Shown here piece after piece: positions 51,146 through 61,520 of a stretch of 64,000 nucleotides of DNA. Source of the stretch: Flemingiibacterium sp045600005 (GTDB lineage Bacteria; Bacillota; Clostridia; Oscillospirales; CAG-272); the NCBI GenBank assembly GCA_045600005.1, contig JAZRXB010000247.1, positions 62,001 through 126,000 on the forward strand. The letters are read 5' to 3'. A model generated the notes under the pieces. That model saw nothing but the letters and a program-made list of their open reading frames with translations. It did not search any database and was not told the DNA's origin. The number at the start of each line of letters is the position of its first letter. Position 1 is the stretch's first letter. Made by a program: the position numbers and the translations under genes.

Positions 51146-53209
51146 ATGGATTTCATGAAAAAGATCAGACCGTGGTTTATGCTGGCGGACGACGCGGCCA
51201 AGCACCGCTTCGAGTCCTCGTTCGGCGGGAACCGGTTTGAAAGCCACCTTGCAAACGCTTCCCTGACGGTCGACACGACCGAATACGACGGTCTGTACGC
51301 CGTCAGCGTCTCCGCTTCGGTGAAGGGAAGATTCGCAATCGACACGGCGATCGGGATCGAGCTTCCGCTCGAAGACGTGACCGGCTGCATGGCGGACTAT
51401 CAGAGCTGTATGCACTGGTGCAAGCCCGCGTTCTCTGCCGATCCGGCGAAGATCCCGGCGCGCACACAGGCGCTTCTGTATCAGAAGAAGGACGGACGCT
51501 ACGGCTTTATCCTGCCCGTGGTCGGCGAGCTTTACAAGGCTCTGCTTCGCGGCGGCGACTATGCGCCCGAGCTTATCCTGTTCTCGAACGTTTCGACGCT
51601 TTCCGAATGTAAGACGCTCGCCTTCGTCTGCGGCGAAAGCGGCGAGCCGTATCGTTTAATGAACGACTGCGCGCGCCTTGCCATGAAGCTCCTTGACAAC
51701 GGCGCATCCGTCCGCGAAGAACGCCGCTATCCCGAAATTCTCGAATATCTCGGCTGGTGCTCGTGGGACGCGCTCGAGATCCGCGTCAGTACGGCGGGAC
51801 TTCTCGAAAAGTGCGAGGAGATCAAGGCGAAAAACATTCCCTTCAAGTGGGCGATCATCGACGATATGTGGGCGGAATGCGACAGGCTGCGCGAGATCCC
51901 GGACGACCTCAACCGCGCGACCGGTATGTTCGGCGTCATGCACTCGTCGAAGATCCGCAGCTTTGAAGCCGACCCGAAGCGCTTCCCCGGCGGTCTGAAG
52001 GACTGCCTTGACAAGATGAAGGCATACGGTCTGAAGATCGGAATGTGGCATCCGACCACCGGATACTGGGCAGGCGTCGACCCCGAATCCGAGCTTGCCG
52101 AAAAGTACCGCGATCTGCTGATCGAAACGCCGAACGGCAGACTCATGCCCTCACCCGAAAAGGACAAGGCGTTCCTCTTTTACAGCGCGTTCCACGATTT
52201 CTTAAAATCCTGCGGGACCGACTTCGTGAAGATCGACAATCAGGGCTATCTGCTCGAAAACTACAAGGACGTCGTTCCGCTCGGTAAGGCAGCGCGGAAC
52301 ATCCAACGCGCGATCTGCTCGTCCGTGGGCGCTCATTTTGACAACGATATCATCAACTGCATGGGCATGGCGAGCGAGAATATGTTCAACCGCACGTCCG
52401 GCGCGGTCTCCCGCTGCTCCGGCGACTTCCAGCCCGAAAACCGCGAGTGGTTCATCCGCCACATCCTCGCCTGTTCGTATAACTCCCTGATTCAGGGAAT
52501 GTTCTACTGGAGCGACTGGGATATGTGGTGGTCGGACGACGAGCAGGCGAAGAAGAACAGCGTTCTGCGCGCCATTTCCGGCGGACCGATCTACGTCAGC
52601 GACAAGATCGGCAGAAGCCGTCCCGAGATCTTCGCGCCGCTCTGCTGGTCCGACGGACGCATCCTGCGCTGCAAGGACCCGGCTGTCCCGACGAAGGACT
52701 GCCTCGTCGAAGACCCCGAGACCTCGAAGAAGGTCTTCAAGGTCTTCAACACCTACGAAAACGGCGGCGTGATCGCGGCGTTCAACCTCGACAAGGCGGA
52801 GAACACGCCGGTCAGCGGCACGATCGGCGCGTCCGACCTCGGCGCGGAGTATGACGAATACGTCGTTTACGAGCATTTCTCCGGCAAAGCGGTCGTTCTG
52901 AAGAAGGGCGAAGTCCTGTCGCTGACGCTCGAAAACCACGACGATTTCCGTCTCTACACCATCGTTCCGGTGACGGACGGCATTGCGATGCTCGGCATGA
53001 TCGACAAATTCAACTCCCCGATGGGCGTCACGGCGCAGTTCGACAACGTGTGGTCGCTTTACGAGGGCGGCACGTTCGCATTTGTATCGACGGAAGACCG
53101 CGATATCACGGTCAGCACCGAAAGCGGCTCCTACAAGCCCGAAAAGAACGGCGTCGTCCGCACGGTCAAGCTCCCGCTGACCGACCGTCACGCGGCGCTC
53201 CGCTTCTGA
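51146..53209 (+). CDS. GH36-type alpha-galactosidase / raffinose synthase-like enzyme
   Basis: 687-aa protein closest in pattern to the raffinose-synthase (Sip1) branch of GH36. Marks are LGWCSWDALE, FKWAIIDDMW, the nucleophile Asp364 in FVKIDNQGY and the acid/base candidate in WSDWDMWWSDD (Asp457 or Asp459), then a C-terminal beta domain. No signal peptide. The start at 51146 has GGAAAGGA upstream. In bacteria this branch is usually hydrolytic on alpha-galactosides, but this is not proven here. It follows the activase by 58 bases and probably shares its transcript. Confidence 0.85.
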   Translation: MDFMKKIRPWFMLADDAAKHRFESSFGGNRFESHLANASLTVDTTEYDGLYAVSVSASVKGRFAIDTAIGIELPLEDVTGCMADYQSCMHWCKPAFSADPAKIPARTQALLYQKKDGRYGFILPVVGELYKALLRGGDYAPELILFSNVSTLSECKTLAFVCGESGEPYRLMNDCARLAMKLLDNGASVREERRYPEILEYLGWCSWDALEIRVSTAGLLEKCEEIKAKNIPFKWAIIDDMWAECDRLREIPDDLNRATGMFGVMHSSKIRSFEADPKRFPGGLKDCLDKMKAYGLKIGMWHPTTGYWAGVDPESELAEKYRDLLIETPNGRLMPSPEKDKAFLFYSAFHDFLKSCGTDFVKIDNQGYLLENYKDVVPLGKAARNIQRAICSSVGAHFDNDIINCMGMASENMFNRTSGAVSRCSGDFQPENREWFIRHILACSYNSLIQGMFYWSDWDMWWSDDEQAKKNSVLRAISGGPIYVSDKIGRSRPEIFAPLCWSDGRILRCKDPAVPTKDCLVEDPETSKKVFKVFNTYENGGVIAAFNLDKAENTPVSGTIGASDLGAEYDEYVVYEHFSGKAVVLKKGEVLSLTLENHDDFRLYTIVPVTDGIAMLGMIDKFNSPMGVTAQFDNVWSLYEGGTFAFVSTEDRDITVSTESGSYKPEKNGVVRTVKLPLTDRHAALRF

Positions 53210-53319
53210 GATAAACTCGATCGGGAACGCTTCCTTCCGAAAGCGTTCCCGGTTGGATCCGAACTTTTTCCTTCCGGTGAAGCCGGAAAACTCCGCCGGG
53301 ACCGGGAAAGGAAATCATC

Positions 53320-55629
53320 ATGGACATCTTCCGCCGCAGACCTCTTGCATCGGCTGTCGCATTCAGTCTGGCAGGGTCTGCGGCGGCTCTTTTTCTGTCC
53401 GGCAGCGGCAAGCTGATCCTGTGCGTTCTGCTTGCCGCCGCCGGCTTTTTCGCACCCCGGCTGACCCGCAGGATACGGGATTTCCGACTCTGCGGCGCGC
53501 CGGCGGGAGAGGTCATGCGGCTCGCGCTCTGGCTGACTGCCGCGCTGACGGTCAGCTCGTTTTTCTGCTTCGACGTAAACGCCGCACGATATGAAAAACT
53601 GGCGGCGGACGGAGAGCTTCACACGGTTTCGGGCTATGTGCTTGAGATCGGCTATGACACGGGATACGGCGCTTCCTATACGGTCCGGCTTGAGAAGATC
53701 GACGATCGGCTGTCCGCCGGAAAGGGCATGGTGTCCGGCGGCGAAATGAACGGTCTGTCGGTCGGAGACGCTTTCACGGTCTCCGTGCGGTTCACAGCGG
53801 CGGATAAGGGGCTGGAAAGCTACGGACTGACCTCCTCCGATCTGCTGGCGGAGCATATCTGCTTTTCCTGTGAGGCGGCCGGACGTCCGATCACGGAACG
53901 CGCGCACTTTGCGCCGGAGCTTCTGCTCTGCCGCCTGAGAGGATTTCTCGACGGTCTGATCTCCGTCCGGTTCGACCGGAAGACGGCGGCGTTCGCCAAG
54001 GCGCTTTTACTGGCGGATCGGGGAGAGCTTGGCACGGTACGACGCGATTTCGGGCGCATCGGCACGTCTCATCTGCTGGCGCTGAGCGGTCTGCATCTGA
54101 CGTTTTTCCTCATTCCCGCGGAGTATCTGCTGTCCGACGTCTGCGGTCTTGAAAAGCGGAAGCGGAACCTTCTGCTGGGGATGCTGGTGCTGGCGTTCAT
54201 GCTGTTCAGCGGTCCGCCCGGCTCGGTGATCCGCGCCGGTGTGATGGCGCTGGTCGGCTTGTCCGCGTTTTATGCGGACGCGGACGCGGAACCGGTCACG
54301 CTTTTGTTCATCGCCGCGTTCCTCCTGTTTTTCGTCGACCCGGCGGCGCGGTACGACGAAGGCTTCGCCATGTCCTTCGCGGCGACGCTCGGCATTCTCA
54401 CGCTGTCGCGCGATCTGATCGAACGCTTCTGTACGCCGGTCCGGAGATTTATGCGGAAGAAACCGGCGCGCGTCCGGGTCCCGTGTCTGTGTCTGCTGAC
54501 TATCATGACGTCGGTCTTCCTGTCGGTCGGCGCGACGGTATTCATTCTTCCGTTTCAGTGGAAGCTGTTCGGCGCGCTTCCCCTGCTCGGCATACCGGCG
54601 ACGCTGCTTCTGACGCCGCTCATCGAGCTGATGCTCCTGCTGTTTCCCGTTGTATTGATCCTTCCGAAGGGGATTTCACAGCTCCTTGTCCCGCTTCCGA
54701 CGCTCGTCTGCCGCCTGACCGAATGGCTGGCGGGAACGATGGCGCGGACCGACACGGCGGTGCCGTTATGCTATCCGTTCACGGCGCCGATCTTCCTGAC
54801 GCTTGCCGCCGTTCTGCTTGTCATGGCGGCGCGGAATCGGTTGAAGTGGCGCTTTTCGCTGATCCCGCTGGGAGCGGCGGCGGCAGTCTTTGCCGTCTGC
54901 CTGTGTCTGAACGGCGGCGAACCTGTCCTTTACTATGAGACCGATCTGAAAAACGACGCGCTGCTGATCGTCGACGAGGGCGACGCCATGCTGGTGGACG
55001 TCAGCGACGGCTCGACCGCTTTTGCCAGACGGTACGCGGGAACGCTGCCCGGCTTTTCTGCGGCGGAGCTTGACACGCTGCTGTTCACGCATCTGCACAG
55101 TGCGCACGTCAGGGAACTGCGGGAGCTATTTGACAACACGCTGATCCGCAGGATCTGCATCCCCGAGCCGCTTGACGAAAAGGAAGGTCAGACCGCGCAG
55201 AGTCTGGCGGAATTCGCGCAGGAAAACAGGATCGCGGTACTATTCTATCCGCGCGGCAGGCCGATCTCCTTCAACGGCACGGCGGTCACGGTGTCCGAGC
55301 CGGATTATCTGAAACGCTCGGTCCAGCCGCTTGTCGCCGTGACGATCGACTGTGAAACGGGACGGACGGTCTATCTCGGCTCGTCGGTCTGGGAGCGGGA
55401 GGAAACCGAAGCGCTCGCGCGGACGGCGGATATTCTGGTGATCGGCAGTCACGGTCCGAACGTCAAAACGGAACCCGGTTTCGACCCGGAGACCGTGCGT
55501 CCCGCGCTCACGGTCTCGCCGTTCGGGGAAACGCCGGATGAGACGGACACAGGGATGCTTTCTCTGCCGGACGGATTTTCCGCCGTCCGTCTGACGGCGC
55601 CGGACACCGGAAAAAACGGGAAACCGTAA
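53320..55629 (+). CDS. comEC: ComEC/Rec2-family DNA-uptake channel protein
   Basis: 769-aa membrane protein with an N-terminal OB-like domain between the first membrane helices, a competence domain (LLALSGLHLTFFLIP) with many helices, and a C-terminal metallo-beta-lactamase-like domain from about residue 535. ComEC carries single-stranded DNA into the cell. The metal motif, usually HxHxDH, reads HLHSAH (Asp to Ala), so nuclease activity may be lost. GAAAGGAAA precedes the ATG. Other competence genes are not in the window. Confidence 0.92.
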   Translation: MDIFRRRPLASAVAFSLAGSAAALFLSGSGKLILCVLLAAAGFFAPRLTRRIRDFRLCGAPAGEVMRLALWLTAALTVSSFFCFDVNAARYEKLAADGELHTVSGYVLEIGYDTGYGASYTVRLEKIDDRLSAGKGMVSGGEMNGLSVGDAFTVSVRFTAADKGLESYGLTSSDLLAEHICFSCEAAGRPITERAHFAPELLLCRLRGFLDGLISVRFDRKTAAFAKALLLADRGELGTVRRDFGRIGTSHLLALSGLHLTFFLIPAEYLLSDVCGLEKRKRNLLLGMLVLAFMLFSGPPGSVIRAGVMALVGLSAFYADADAEPVTLLFIAAFLLFFVDPAARYDEGFAMSFAATLGILTLSRDLIERFCTPVRRFMRKKPARVRVPCLCLLTIMTSVFLSVGATVFILPFQWKLFGALPLLGIPATLLLTPLIELMLLLFPVVLILPKGISQLLVPLPTLVCRLTEWLAGTMARTDTAVPLCYPFTAPIFLTLAAVLLVMAARNRLKWRFSLIPLGAAAAVFAVCLCLNGGEPVLYYETDLKNDALLIVDEGDAMLVDVSDGSTAFARRYAGTLPGFSAAELDTLLFTHLHSAHVRELRELFDNTLIRRICIPEPLDEKEGQTAQSLAEFAQENRIAVLFYPRGRPISFNGTAVTVSEPDYLKRSVQPLVAVTIDCETGRTVYLGSSVWEREETEALARTADILVIGSHGPNVKTEPGFDPETVRPALTVSPFGETPDETDTGMLSLPDGFSAVRLTAPDTGKNGKP

Positions 55630-55656
55630 CATTTTTGAAAACTTCTGACGCGAACC

Positions 55657-55685
55657 TTGCAATGCGGCGGCAAAAGGTGTAAAAT
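55657..55685 (+). promoter_or_regulatory. Promoter of the M16 peptidase operon
   Basis: TTGCAA (55657-55662), 17 bp, TAAAAT (55680-55685). Confidence 0.65.
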
Positions 55686-55734
55686 AATTAAAAACTCACC
55701 GCGCACCGGCGCGGAAAAATCTTGGAAACGGAGA

Positions 55735-55881
55735 AAGATTGAAAACAGGTTTTCGATCTTATCGTTTTGTGGCTTTCATTGCCGTTCCGGCAATGATTTT
55801 GCTTCGCAAAAACAGCCCCAAATCCGATGAAATCCGATGAAAGGAAGCTTTCGCTGCGCGAAAGCCATGGTCATAAATATG
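55735..55881 (+). repeat. Hairpin leader element, copy B
   Basis: Homologue of the leader at 10.3 kb. It starts with the arms GATTGAAAAC / GTTTTCGATC (55737-55758), continues with GGCTTTCATTGCCG, and ends in AAATCCGATGAAAGG and GGTCATAAATATG. Copy B also has a duplicated AATCCGATGA and extra hairpins TTTTGC-TTC-GCAAAA and GCTTTCGC-TGC-GCGAAAGC, the last lying between the Shine-Dalgarno-like AAAGG and the start codon. Confidence 0.8.
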
Positions 55882-57168
55882 GGTCTGATTCACAAGCATC
55901 TGTCCGACGGGATCACGCTTCATTATCTCGAAACGGATAAATTCAAGACGAACTTCATGTCCGTCAGCTTCATTGCGCCGCTCGGAAAGGACACCGCGGC
56001 GAAAAACACGCTGATCCCCGCGATCCTTCTGCGCGGGTCGGAGCAATACCCCGACATGGCGGCGATCAGCCGCCGTCTCGATTACCTCTACGCCTCCCGT
56101 CTCAGCGCGCGCAATTACAAGCGCGGCGAAACGCAGATCTTCGGTTTGACGGCCGGGATGATCGATTCCGCCTATACCATCGGCGGAGAGGATCTGGTCG
56201 CCGAAATGACCGGAATGCTCGCCGAGATCCTGCTTCATCCGCTGACGGAGGGAAAAGGCTTCAATGCGGCGTACACCGCGAGCGAAAAGAACAACCAGAT
56301 CGACGCGATCAACGCCAACATCAACAACAAGGCGTATTACGCGAAGCTGCGCTGCACCGAGGAAATGTGCCGCGGCGAACGCTTCGGACTGTCCGAGAAC
56401 GGCACGGTCGACGACGTGAACGCCTGCACGCCGGAAAATCTGTACGAACAGTACCGCTATGCGCTGAAATATTATCCGATCGAGATCTTTTTCGTCGGTC
56501 AGTGCGACGCCGACCGCCTTGCGGAGCGTCTGACCGCGCTGTTTGGCGCACTGGAGCGCGCGCCTGTGACCGTTCCCCCGACCGAAGTCATCCGGAAGGC
56601 GGGCGAACCGAAGCGCATCAGCGAGGATATGCCGGTCACGCAGGGAAAGCTCTGCATCGGCTTCCGCTCCGGCACGACGCTCAGGGAGGACGATTACGTC
56701 GCGTTCATGCTGTTCAGCAGCATTTTCGGCGGCAGCCCGACCTCAAAGCTCTTCATGAACGTGCGGGAAAAGAAGAGTCTCTGTTACTACTGCTCCAGCG
56801 CGCCCGACGCTGTGAAGGGGCTGATGTTCGTCAACAGCGGCATCGAGCCGGACAAGCGCGAAGCGGCGGAAGACGCGATCTTTGAACAGCTGCGCTCCGT
56901 GCAGGAGGGCGACTTTACCGACGATGAATATCAGAGCGCTCTGCTCGGTCTGATCAACAGCTACAACGAGCTGTCCGACAGCGCGGGCGGACTCGAAACA
57001 TGGTATCTCGGCCGTCTGCTGCTCGGCATCGAAAACGACCCTGACGACGTGATCGAAGCGCTGAAAAAGGTCACGCGGGAGGAGATCGCCGCCGCAGCGA
57101 AGGGCGTTTCGCTCGACACCGTGTATTTCCTCAACGGCACGCTGAAAGGAGAGGGTGAGGATGACTGA
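55879..57168 (+). CDS. M16-family peptidase-like protein without zinc motif (YmfF-like)
   Basis: 429-aa member of the insulinase/processing-peptidase family. The HxxEH zinc motif is absent where expected near the N-terminus (the region reads LIPAILLRGSEQYPDMAAI), so it is probably the non-catalytic partner of the next gene's product, as in YmfF/YmfH pairs and mitochondrial processing peptidase. The start is placed at 55879 by match to the GGTCATAARYATG end of the leader element; 55837 and 55867 are in-frame alternatives. Confidence 0.85.
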   Translation: MGLIHKHLSDGITLHYLETDKFKTNFMSVSFIAPLGKDTAAKNTLIPAILLRGSEQYPDMAAISRRLDYLYASRLSARNYKRGETQIFGLTAGMIDSAYTIGGEDLVAEMTGMLAEILLHPLTEGKGFNAAYTASEKNNQIDAINANINNKAYYAKLRCTEEMCRGERFGLSENGTVDDVNACTPENLYEQYRYALKYYPIEIFFVGQCDADRLAERLTALFGALERAPVTVPPTEVIRKAGEPKRISEDMPVTQGKLCIGFRSGTTLREDDYVAFMLFSSIFGGSPTSKLFMNVREKKSLCYYCSSAPDAVKGLMFVNSGIEPDKREAAEDAIFEQLRSVQEGDFTDDEYQSALLGLINSYNELSDSAGGLETWYLGRLLLGIENDPDDVIEALKKVTREEIAAAAKGVSLDTVYFLNGTLKGEGEDD

Positions 57169-58453
57169 GCTTTTCACCGGAAGAAACGATTTTCTGAAAG
57201 AAGAATACTGCCGCTTCACGCATAAGAGCGGACTGGACGTCTATGTGTTCCCGAAGAAGCTCTCGACCGCCTACGCGCTGTTCGCCACCCGCTACGGCTC
57301 GATCGACAGCCGCTTCAAACTGGCAGGGGACGCGGATTTCGTGACCGTGCCGGACGGCATCGCGCATTATCTTGAACACAAGATGTTTGAAAACGAGAAC
57401 GGCGAGGATACCTTCGCACGCTTCGCCCGCTTCGGTGCGAACGCGAACGCCTACACCTCCAACACGATGACGGCGTATCTGTTCTCCTGCACCTCCCATT
57501 TCGACGAATCGCTCGAAACGCTGCTCGATTTCGTCACGCATCCTTACTTCACACCCGAAAACGTCGCCAAGGAGCAGGGCATCATCGCGCAGGAGATCGG
57601 GATGTACGACGACAACCCGTTCAGCAGGCTCTACCACATCCTGCTGGAAAGCCTGTACGAAAAGCACAACGTCCGCATCAATGTCGCGGGAACGGTCGAG
57701 TCGATCTCGCACATCACCGCCGACATTCTGTACGAATGCTACCGCGTGTTCTACAACCTTTCCAATATGGCGCTGATCGTCTGCGGCGACGTGACACCGG
57801 CGCAGGTCGAAGCGGTCTGCGATAAGGTGCTGAAGGAGCAGAAGCCGGTCGAGATCGTCCGCGATTATCCCGACGAAAAGGCGGAGGTCTTCGTGCCGAA
57901 GACCGAGATCGCCATGCAGGTCTCAAAGCCGCTGTTCGCCATCGGCGTCAAGGACACCGATATCCCGGCGGACGGTCGGGCGCGCATGAAGAAAAACGCC
58001 GCCTATGAGATCCTGAACGACGTTCTGTTCGGCAAATCCGGACGCTTTTACAACGAGCTTTACGTGGAAGGGCTGCTGTCCGGACAGTTCGACTACGGCT
58101 ATGAGATCACGAAGAGCTATGCGTTCAACACGCTGGTCGGCGAAAGCTCCGACCCGCAGGCGGTGTACGACCGCTTCCTCGCTCTGGTGGAGGACGCAAA
58201 GAAAAACGGGCTGGACCGCGAAGATTTCGAGCGCTCGAAGCGCGCGCTCTACGCCGCGATGGTCCGCTGCTTCGACAGCACGGAGGACATCGCCAATATG
58301 TTCCTCGGCTATGTGTTCGACGACGGGGATATGCTCGATTATGTCAACGTTCTCGCGGACGTTTCCTTTGAAGATGTGACGGCTCTGTTATGCGGCGCGA
58401 TGAAGAAAGAATACTGTACGCTCGCCATTGTCAACCCTCTGGCAGAGAAATGA
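57161..58453 (+). CDS. M16-family zinc peptidase (YmfH-like)
   Basis: 430-aa catalytic partner. The zinc motif HxxEH is HYLEH in GIAHYLEHKMFEN, and the third ligand Glu lies about 75 residues on in IIAQEIGMYDDNP. It overlaps the previous gene by eight bases and has AAGGAG nine bases upstream. Substrate unknown; family members degrade short peptides. Confidence 0.92.
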   Translation: MTELFTGRNDFLKEEYCRFTHKSGLDVYVFPKKLSTAYALFATRYGSIDSRFKLAGDADFVTVPDGIAHYLEHKMFENENGEDTFARFARFGANANAYTSNTMTAYLFSCTSHFDESLETLLDFVTHPYFTPENVAKEQGIIAQEIGMYDDNPFSRLYHILLESLYEKHNVRINVAGTVESISHITADILYECYRVFYNLSNMALIVCGDVTPAQVEAVCDKVLKEQKPVEIVRDYPDEKAEVFVPKTEIAMQVSKPLFAIGVKDTDIPADGRARMKKNAAYEILNDVLFGKSGRFYNELYVEGLLSGQFDYGYEITKSYAFNTLVGESSDPQAVYDRFLALVEDAKKNGLDREDFERSKRALYAAMVRCFDSTEDIANMFLGYVFDDGDMLDYVNVLADVSFEDVTALLCGAMKKEYCTLAIVNPLAEK

Positions 58454-58574
58454 ACATTCGGGGGAACCCCGGAAATTCCGGATGATTTCTTTCTCATGGA
58501 TTTCCGGAGGGACCCGTACAAAGAACCGCGCGGAGGACAATAGATCCTCCGCGTCAGACGAAAGGAACGCAGGT

Positions 58575-59604
58575 ATGGGAAACATCATCTCTTTCCCGGG
58601 ACTCGGCATCCCCGAATTCCGGCTGAATCCGGTCGCCTTCACGGTGTTCGGGCACAACATCATGTGGTACGGCATCATCATCACGCTGGCGATGGTGGCG
58701 GGCTTCTTCGTCGCGCTGCATCACGCGAAGAAATACGAGCATATCTCGACCGACGACGTACTTGATCTGGCAATCTTCCTCATCATTTTCTCGATGGTCG
58801 GCGCGCGCCTCTACTACGTGCTGATGAAGCTCGAAAACTATCATTCCTTCCTCGACGTCATCGCCGTATGGCGCGGCGGACTGGCGATCTACGGCGGCGT
58901 CATTGCCGGTGCGATCACGGTTTTCGTCGTGTCGAAGGTCAAGAAGATCTCCGTGACGAAAATGCTCGATATGGTCTCGCCCGGTCTGATCATCGGACAG
59001 GTCATCGGGCGCTGGGGCAACTTCTGCAACGCGGAAGCACACGGGACCGAGACCAAGCTCTTATGGCGCATGGGCATTCAGTACAGCGGTTCCACCGTCA
59101 TGCGCTACTATCATCCGACCTTTCTCTACGAGTCGCTCTGGAATCTGCTCGGCTTCATCCTTATTTCGATCTTCTATAAAAAGAAGCGCTATAACGGTCA
59201 GGTCGCGCTCTGGTACATCACATGGTACGGCTTCGGACGGTTCTTCATCGAAGGACTGCGCACCGACAGCCTTACCTTCACCATGATCGGCACGGAGATC
59301 CGCATTTCTCAGGTCGTCGCCGTGCTCTGTGTCATCGCGGGCATCATTCTGATGGTCGTCGGTCACGGCAAGGCGCGCGACCGCGAGATGGATTTCGAGG
59401 ATTACGACCGCGTTTATCAGCCGTCAATGGCAGGCGGCGATTCGCCCGTTCCAGCCCTTGACGATGAGGACGAGCATTTCAGTGTAAAGAAAGCGGAGGA
59501 CGCTGCGGCGGAGGACGCGGAGGAAACAGAGCCGGAAAAGGACGTCTCTGACGGGACGGAAGCGTCCGGCGACGAACAGTCCGAGAACGGACAGGAGGAT
59601 AATC

Positions 59605-59621
<17 letters not shown>
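58575..59621 (+). CDS. lgt: Prolipoprotein diacylglyceryl transferase
   Basis: Membrane enzyme that transfers diacylglycerol to lipobox cysteines, so it serves the lipoproteins in this window. 348 aa with seven membrane segments and the signature GRWGNFCNAEAHG. After the last helix there is an unusual acidic tail of about 65 residues (from about 283), rich in Glu/Asp. The start at 58575 follows GAAAGGAA; long in-frame upstream ATGs are rejected. It overlaps folD by 17 bases. Confidence 0.95.
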
Positions 59622-60453
<832 letters not shown>

Positions 60454-60479
60454 CGCTGCGGGACTGAAATAAGATCCGG

Positions 60480-60528
60480 CGGTCAGGCTTCTTCCACGCG
60501 GTGAAAGCAGCCTGACCGCTGCTTTTTT
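60480..60528 (+). terminator. Terminator of the M16-lgt-folD region
   Basis: CGGTCAGGCT / AGCCTGACCG stem with a 19-base loop, followed by CTGCTTTTTT. Confidence 0.8.
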
Positions 60529-60576
60529 GGGGGCATACGGCTTTTTGAAAAATACCGGGTTTTGCGGGAAATAGGA

Positions 60577-60605
60577 TTGACAAAACGCCGGCGCCATGTT
60601 ACAAT
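60577..60605 (+). promoter_or_regulatory. Promoter of the DeoR-E2-E1 operon
   Basis: TTGACA (60577-60582), 17 bp, TACAAT (60600-60605). Confidence 0.8.
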
Positions 60606-60619
60606 ATAGAAGAAGAATT

Positions 60620-60703
60620 GTGAACTATTCACGTGCTGCTGTGATATGACACGAAATGTTCACATTCTGGTGAAAAATGTAAATCGTGTGAATATTATGT
60701 GAA
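60620..60703. promoter_or_regulatory. Cluster of GTGAA/TTCAC half-sites (operator candidate)
   Basis: GTGAA-CTA-TTCAC (60620-60632), TTCAC-ATTCTG-GTGAA (60659-60674) and two further GTGAA (60688-60692, 60699-60703), all just downstream of the promoter of a DeoR-type regulator. Autoregulation is likely. Confidence 0.6.
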
Positions 60704-60742
60704 CGATAATCTCACACGAAATCTTAACAGGAGGGAACTCTC

Positions 60743-61510
60743 ATGAACTCTTCCAGAAGAGCCGTTATCAAGGAAATGCTGACGGAAAAACCGTTTATTT
60801 CGCTCAAGGAGCTGGAAAGCAGCTTTCCGAATGTTTCAAGCATGACGCTGAGACGCGACATTGAATATTTTGAACAGCAGGGGGACGCGATCAAGGTGCG
60901 GGGCGGCGCACGTTCGATGAAATTCATCACCACGTCCATGGAAGATTCCTTCCATCACCGTCTGGGCGAGAACATCAACGCCAAGGAGAAAATCGCGCGC
61001 CGCGCCATCGAGCTGATCGAAACGGGACGCTCGCTGTTCCTTGATTCCGGCACGACGGTGCTGAAGCTCGCGACCCTGCTGCCCGACGAACGTCACACCA
61101 TCACGACCACCGGTCCGAATATCGCGCTGGAGCTGATCAAAAAGAACCAGCCTATCGTCAATCTGGTCGGCGGCATGATCAACCGGGACAACATCTCGAT
61201 CTCCGGCAGTCAGGCGATGAAGTTCTTGGCGGACATCAACATCGACATTGCGTTCATCGTTCCAGCCGGACTTTCGGTCAAGGACGGCTTCACCTGCGGC
61301 AACTATTCGGACTGCGATCTGAAACGGATGGTGGTCGGCAAGGCGAGAAAGGTCGTCATTCTGATGGATACATCGAAGATCGGACGCAGCCTGCCGTTTA
61401 CCTTCTGTCAGCTGGAAAACGTGCATACCATCGTCGCGGACACGCCTCTGCCCGACGAGCTGGCGAGCGCAGCCGAAGCCGCCGGCGTCGAGGTCATCGT
61501 GACTGACTGA
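60743..61510 (+). CDS. DeoR-family transcriptional regulator
   Basis: 255-aa repressor: N-terminal winged helix (about 1-60, with FISLKELESSFPNVSSMTLRR in part) and a sugar-phosphate-sensing DeoRC domain with SLFLDSGTTVLKLA and DNISISGSQAMKFLA. AGGAGG seven bases before the ATG. The first gene of a unit that continues into the E2-like and E1 genes, so the effector may be linked to their substrate (inference). Confidence 0.92.
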   Translation: MNSSRRAVIKEMLTEKPFISLKELESSFPNVSSMTLRRDIEYFEQQGDAIKVRGGARSMKFITTSMEDSFHHRLGENINAKEKIARRAIELIETGRSLFLDSGTTVLKLATLLPDERHTITTTGPNIALELIKKNQPIVNLVGGMINRDNISISGSQAMKFLADINIDIAFIVPAGLSVKDGFTCGNYSDCDLKRMVVGKARKVVILMDTSKIGRSLPFTFCQLENVHTIVADTPLPDELASAAEAAGVEVIVTD

Positions 61511-61520
61511 TTGAATAACT

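Noticed and set aside
58428..58574. Upstream extension of lgt
   Set aside because: It overlaps the M16 peptidase stop region, has no ribosome binding site and would place a non-membrane stretch before the first helix.
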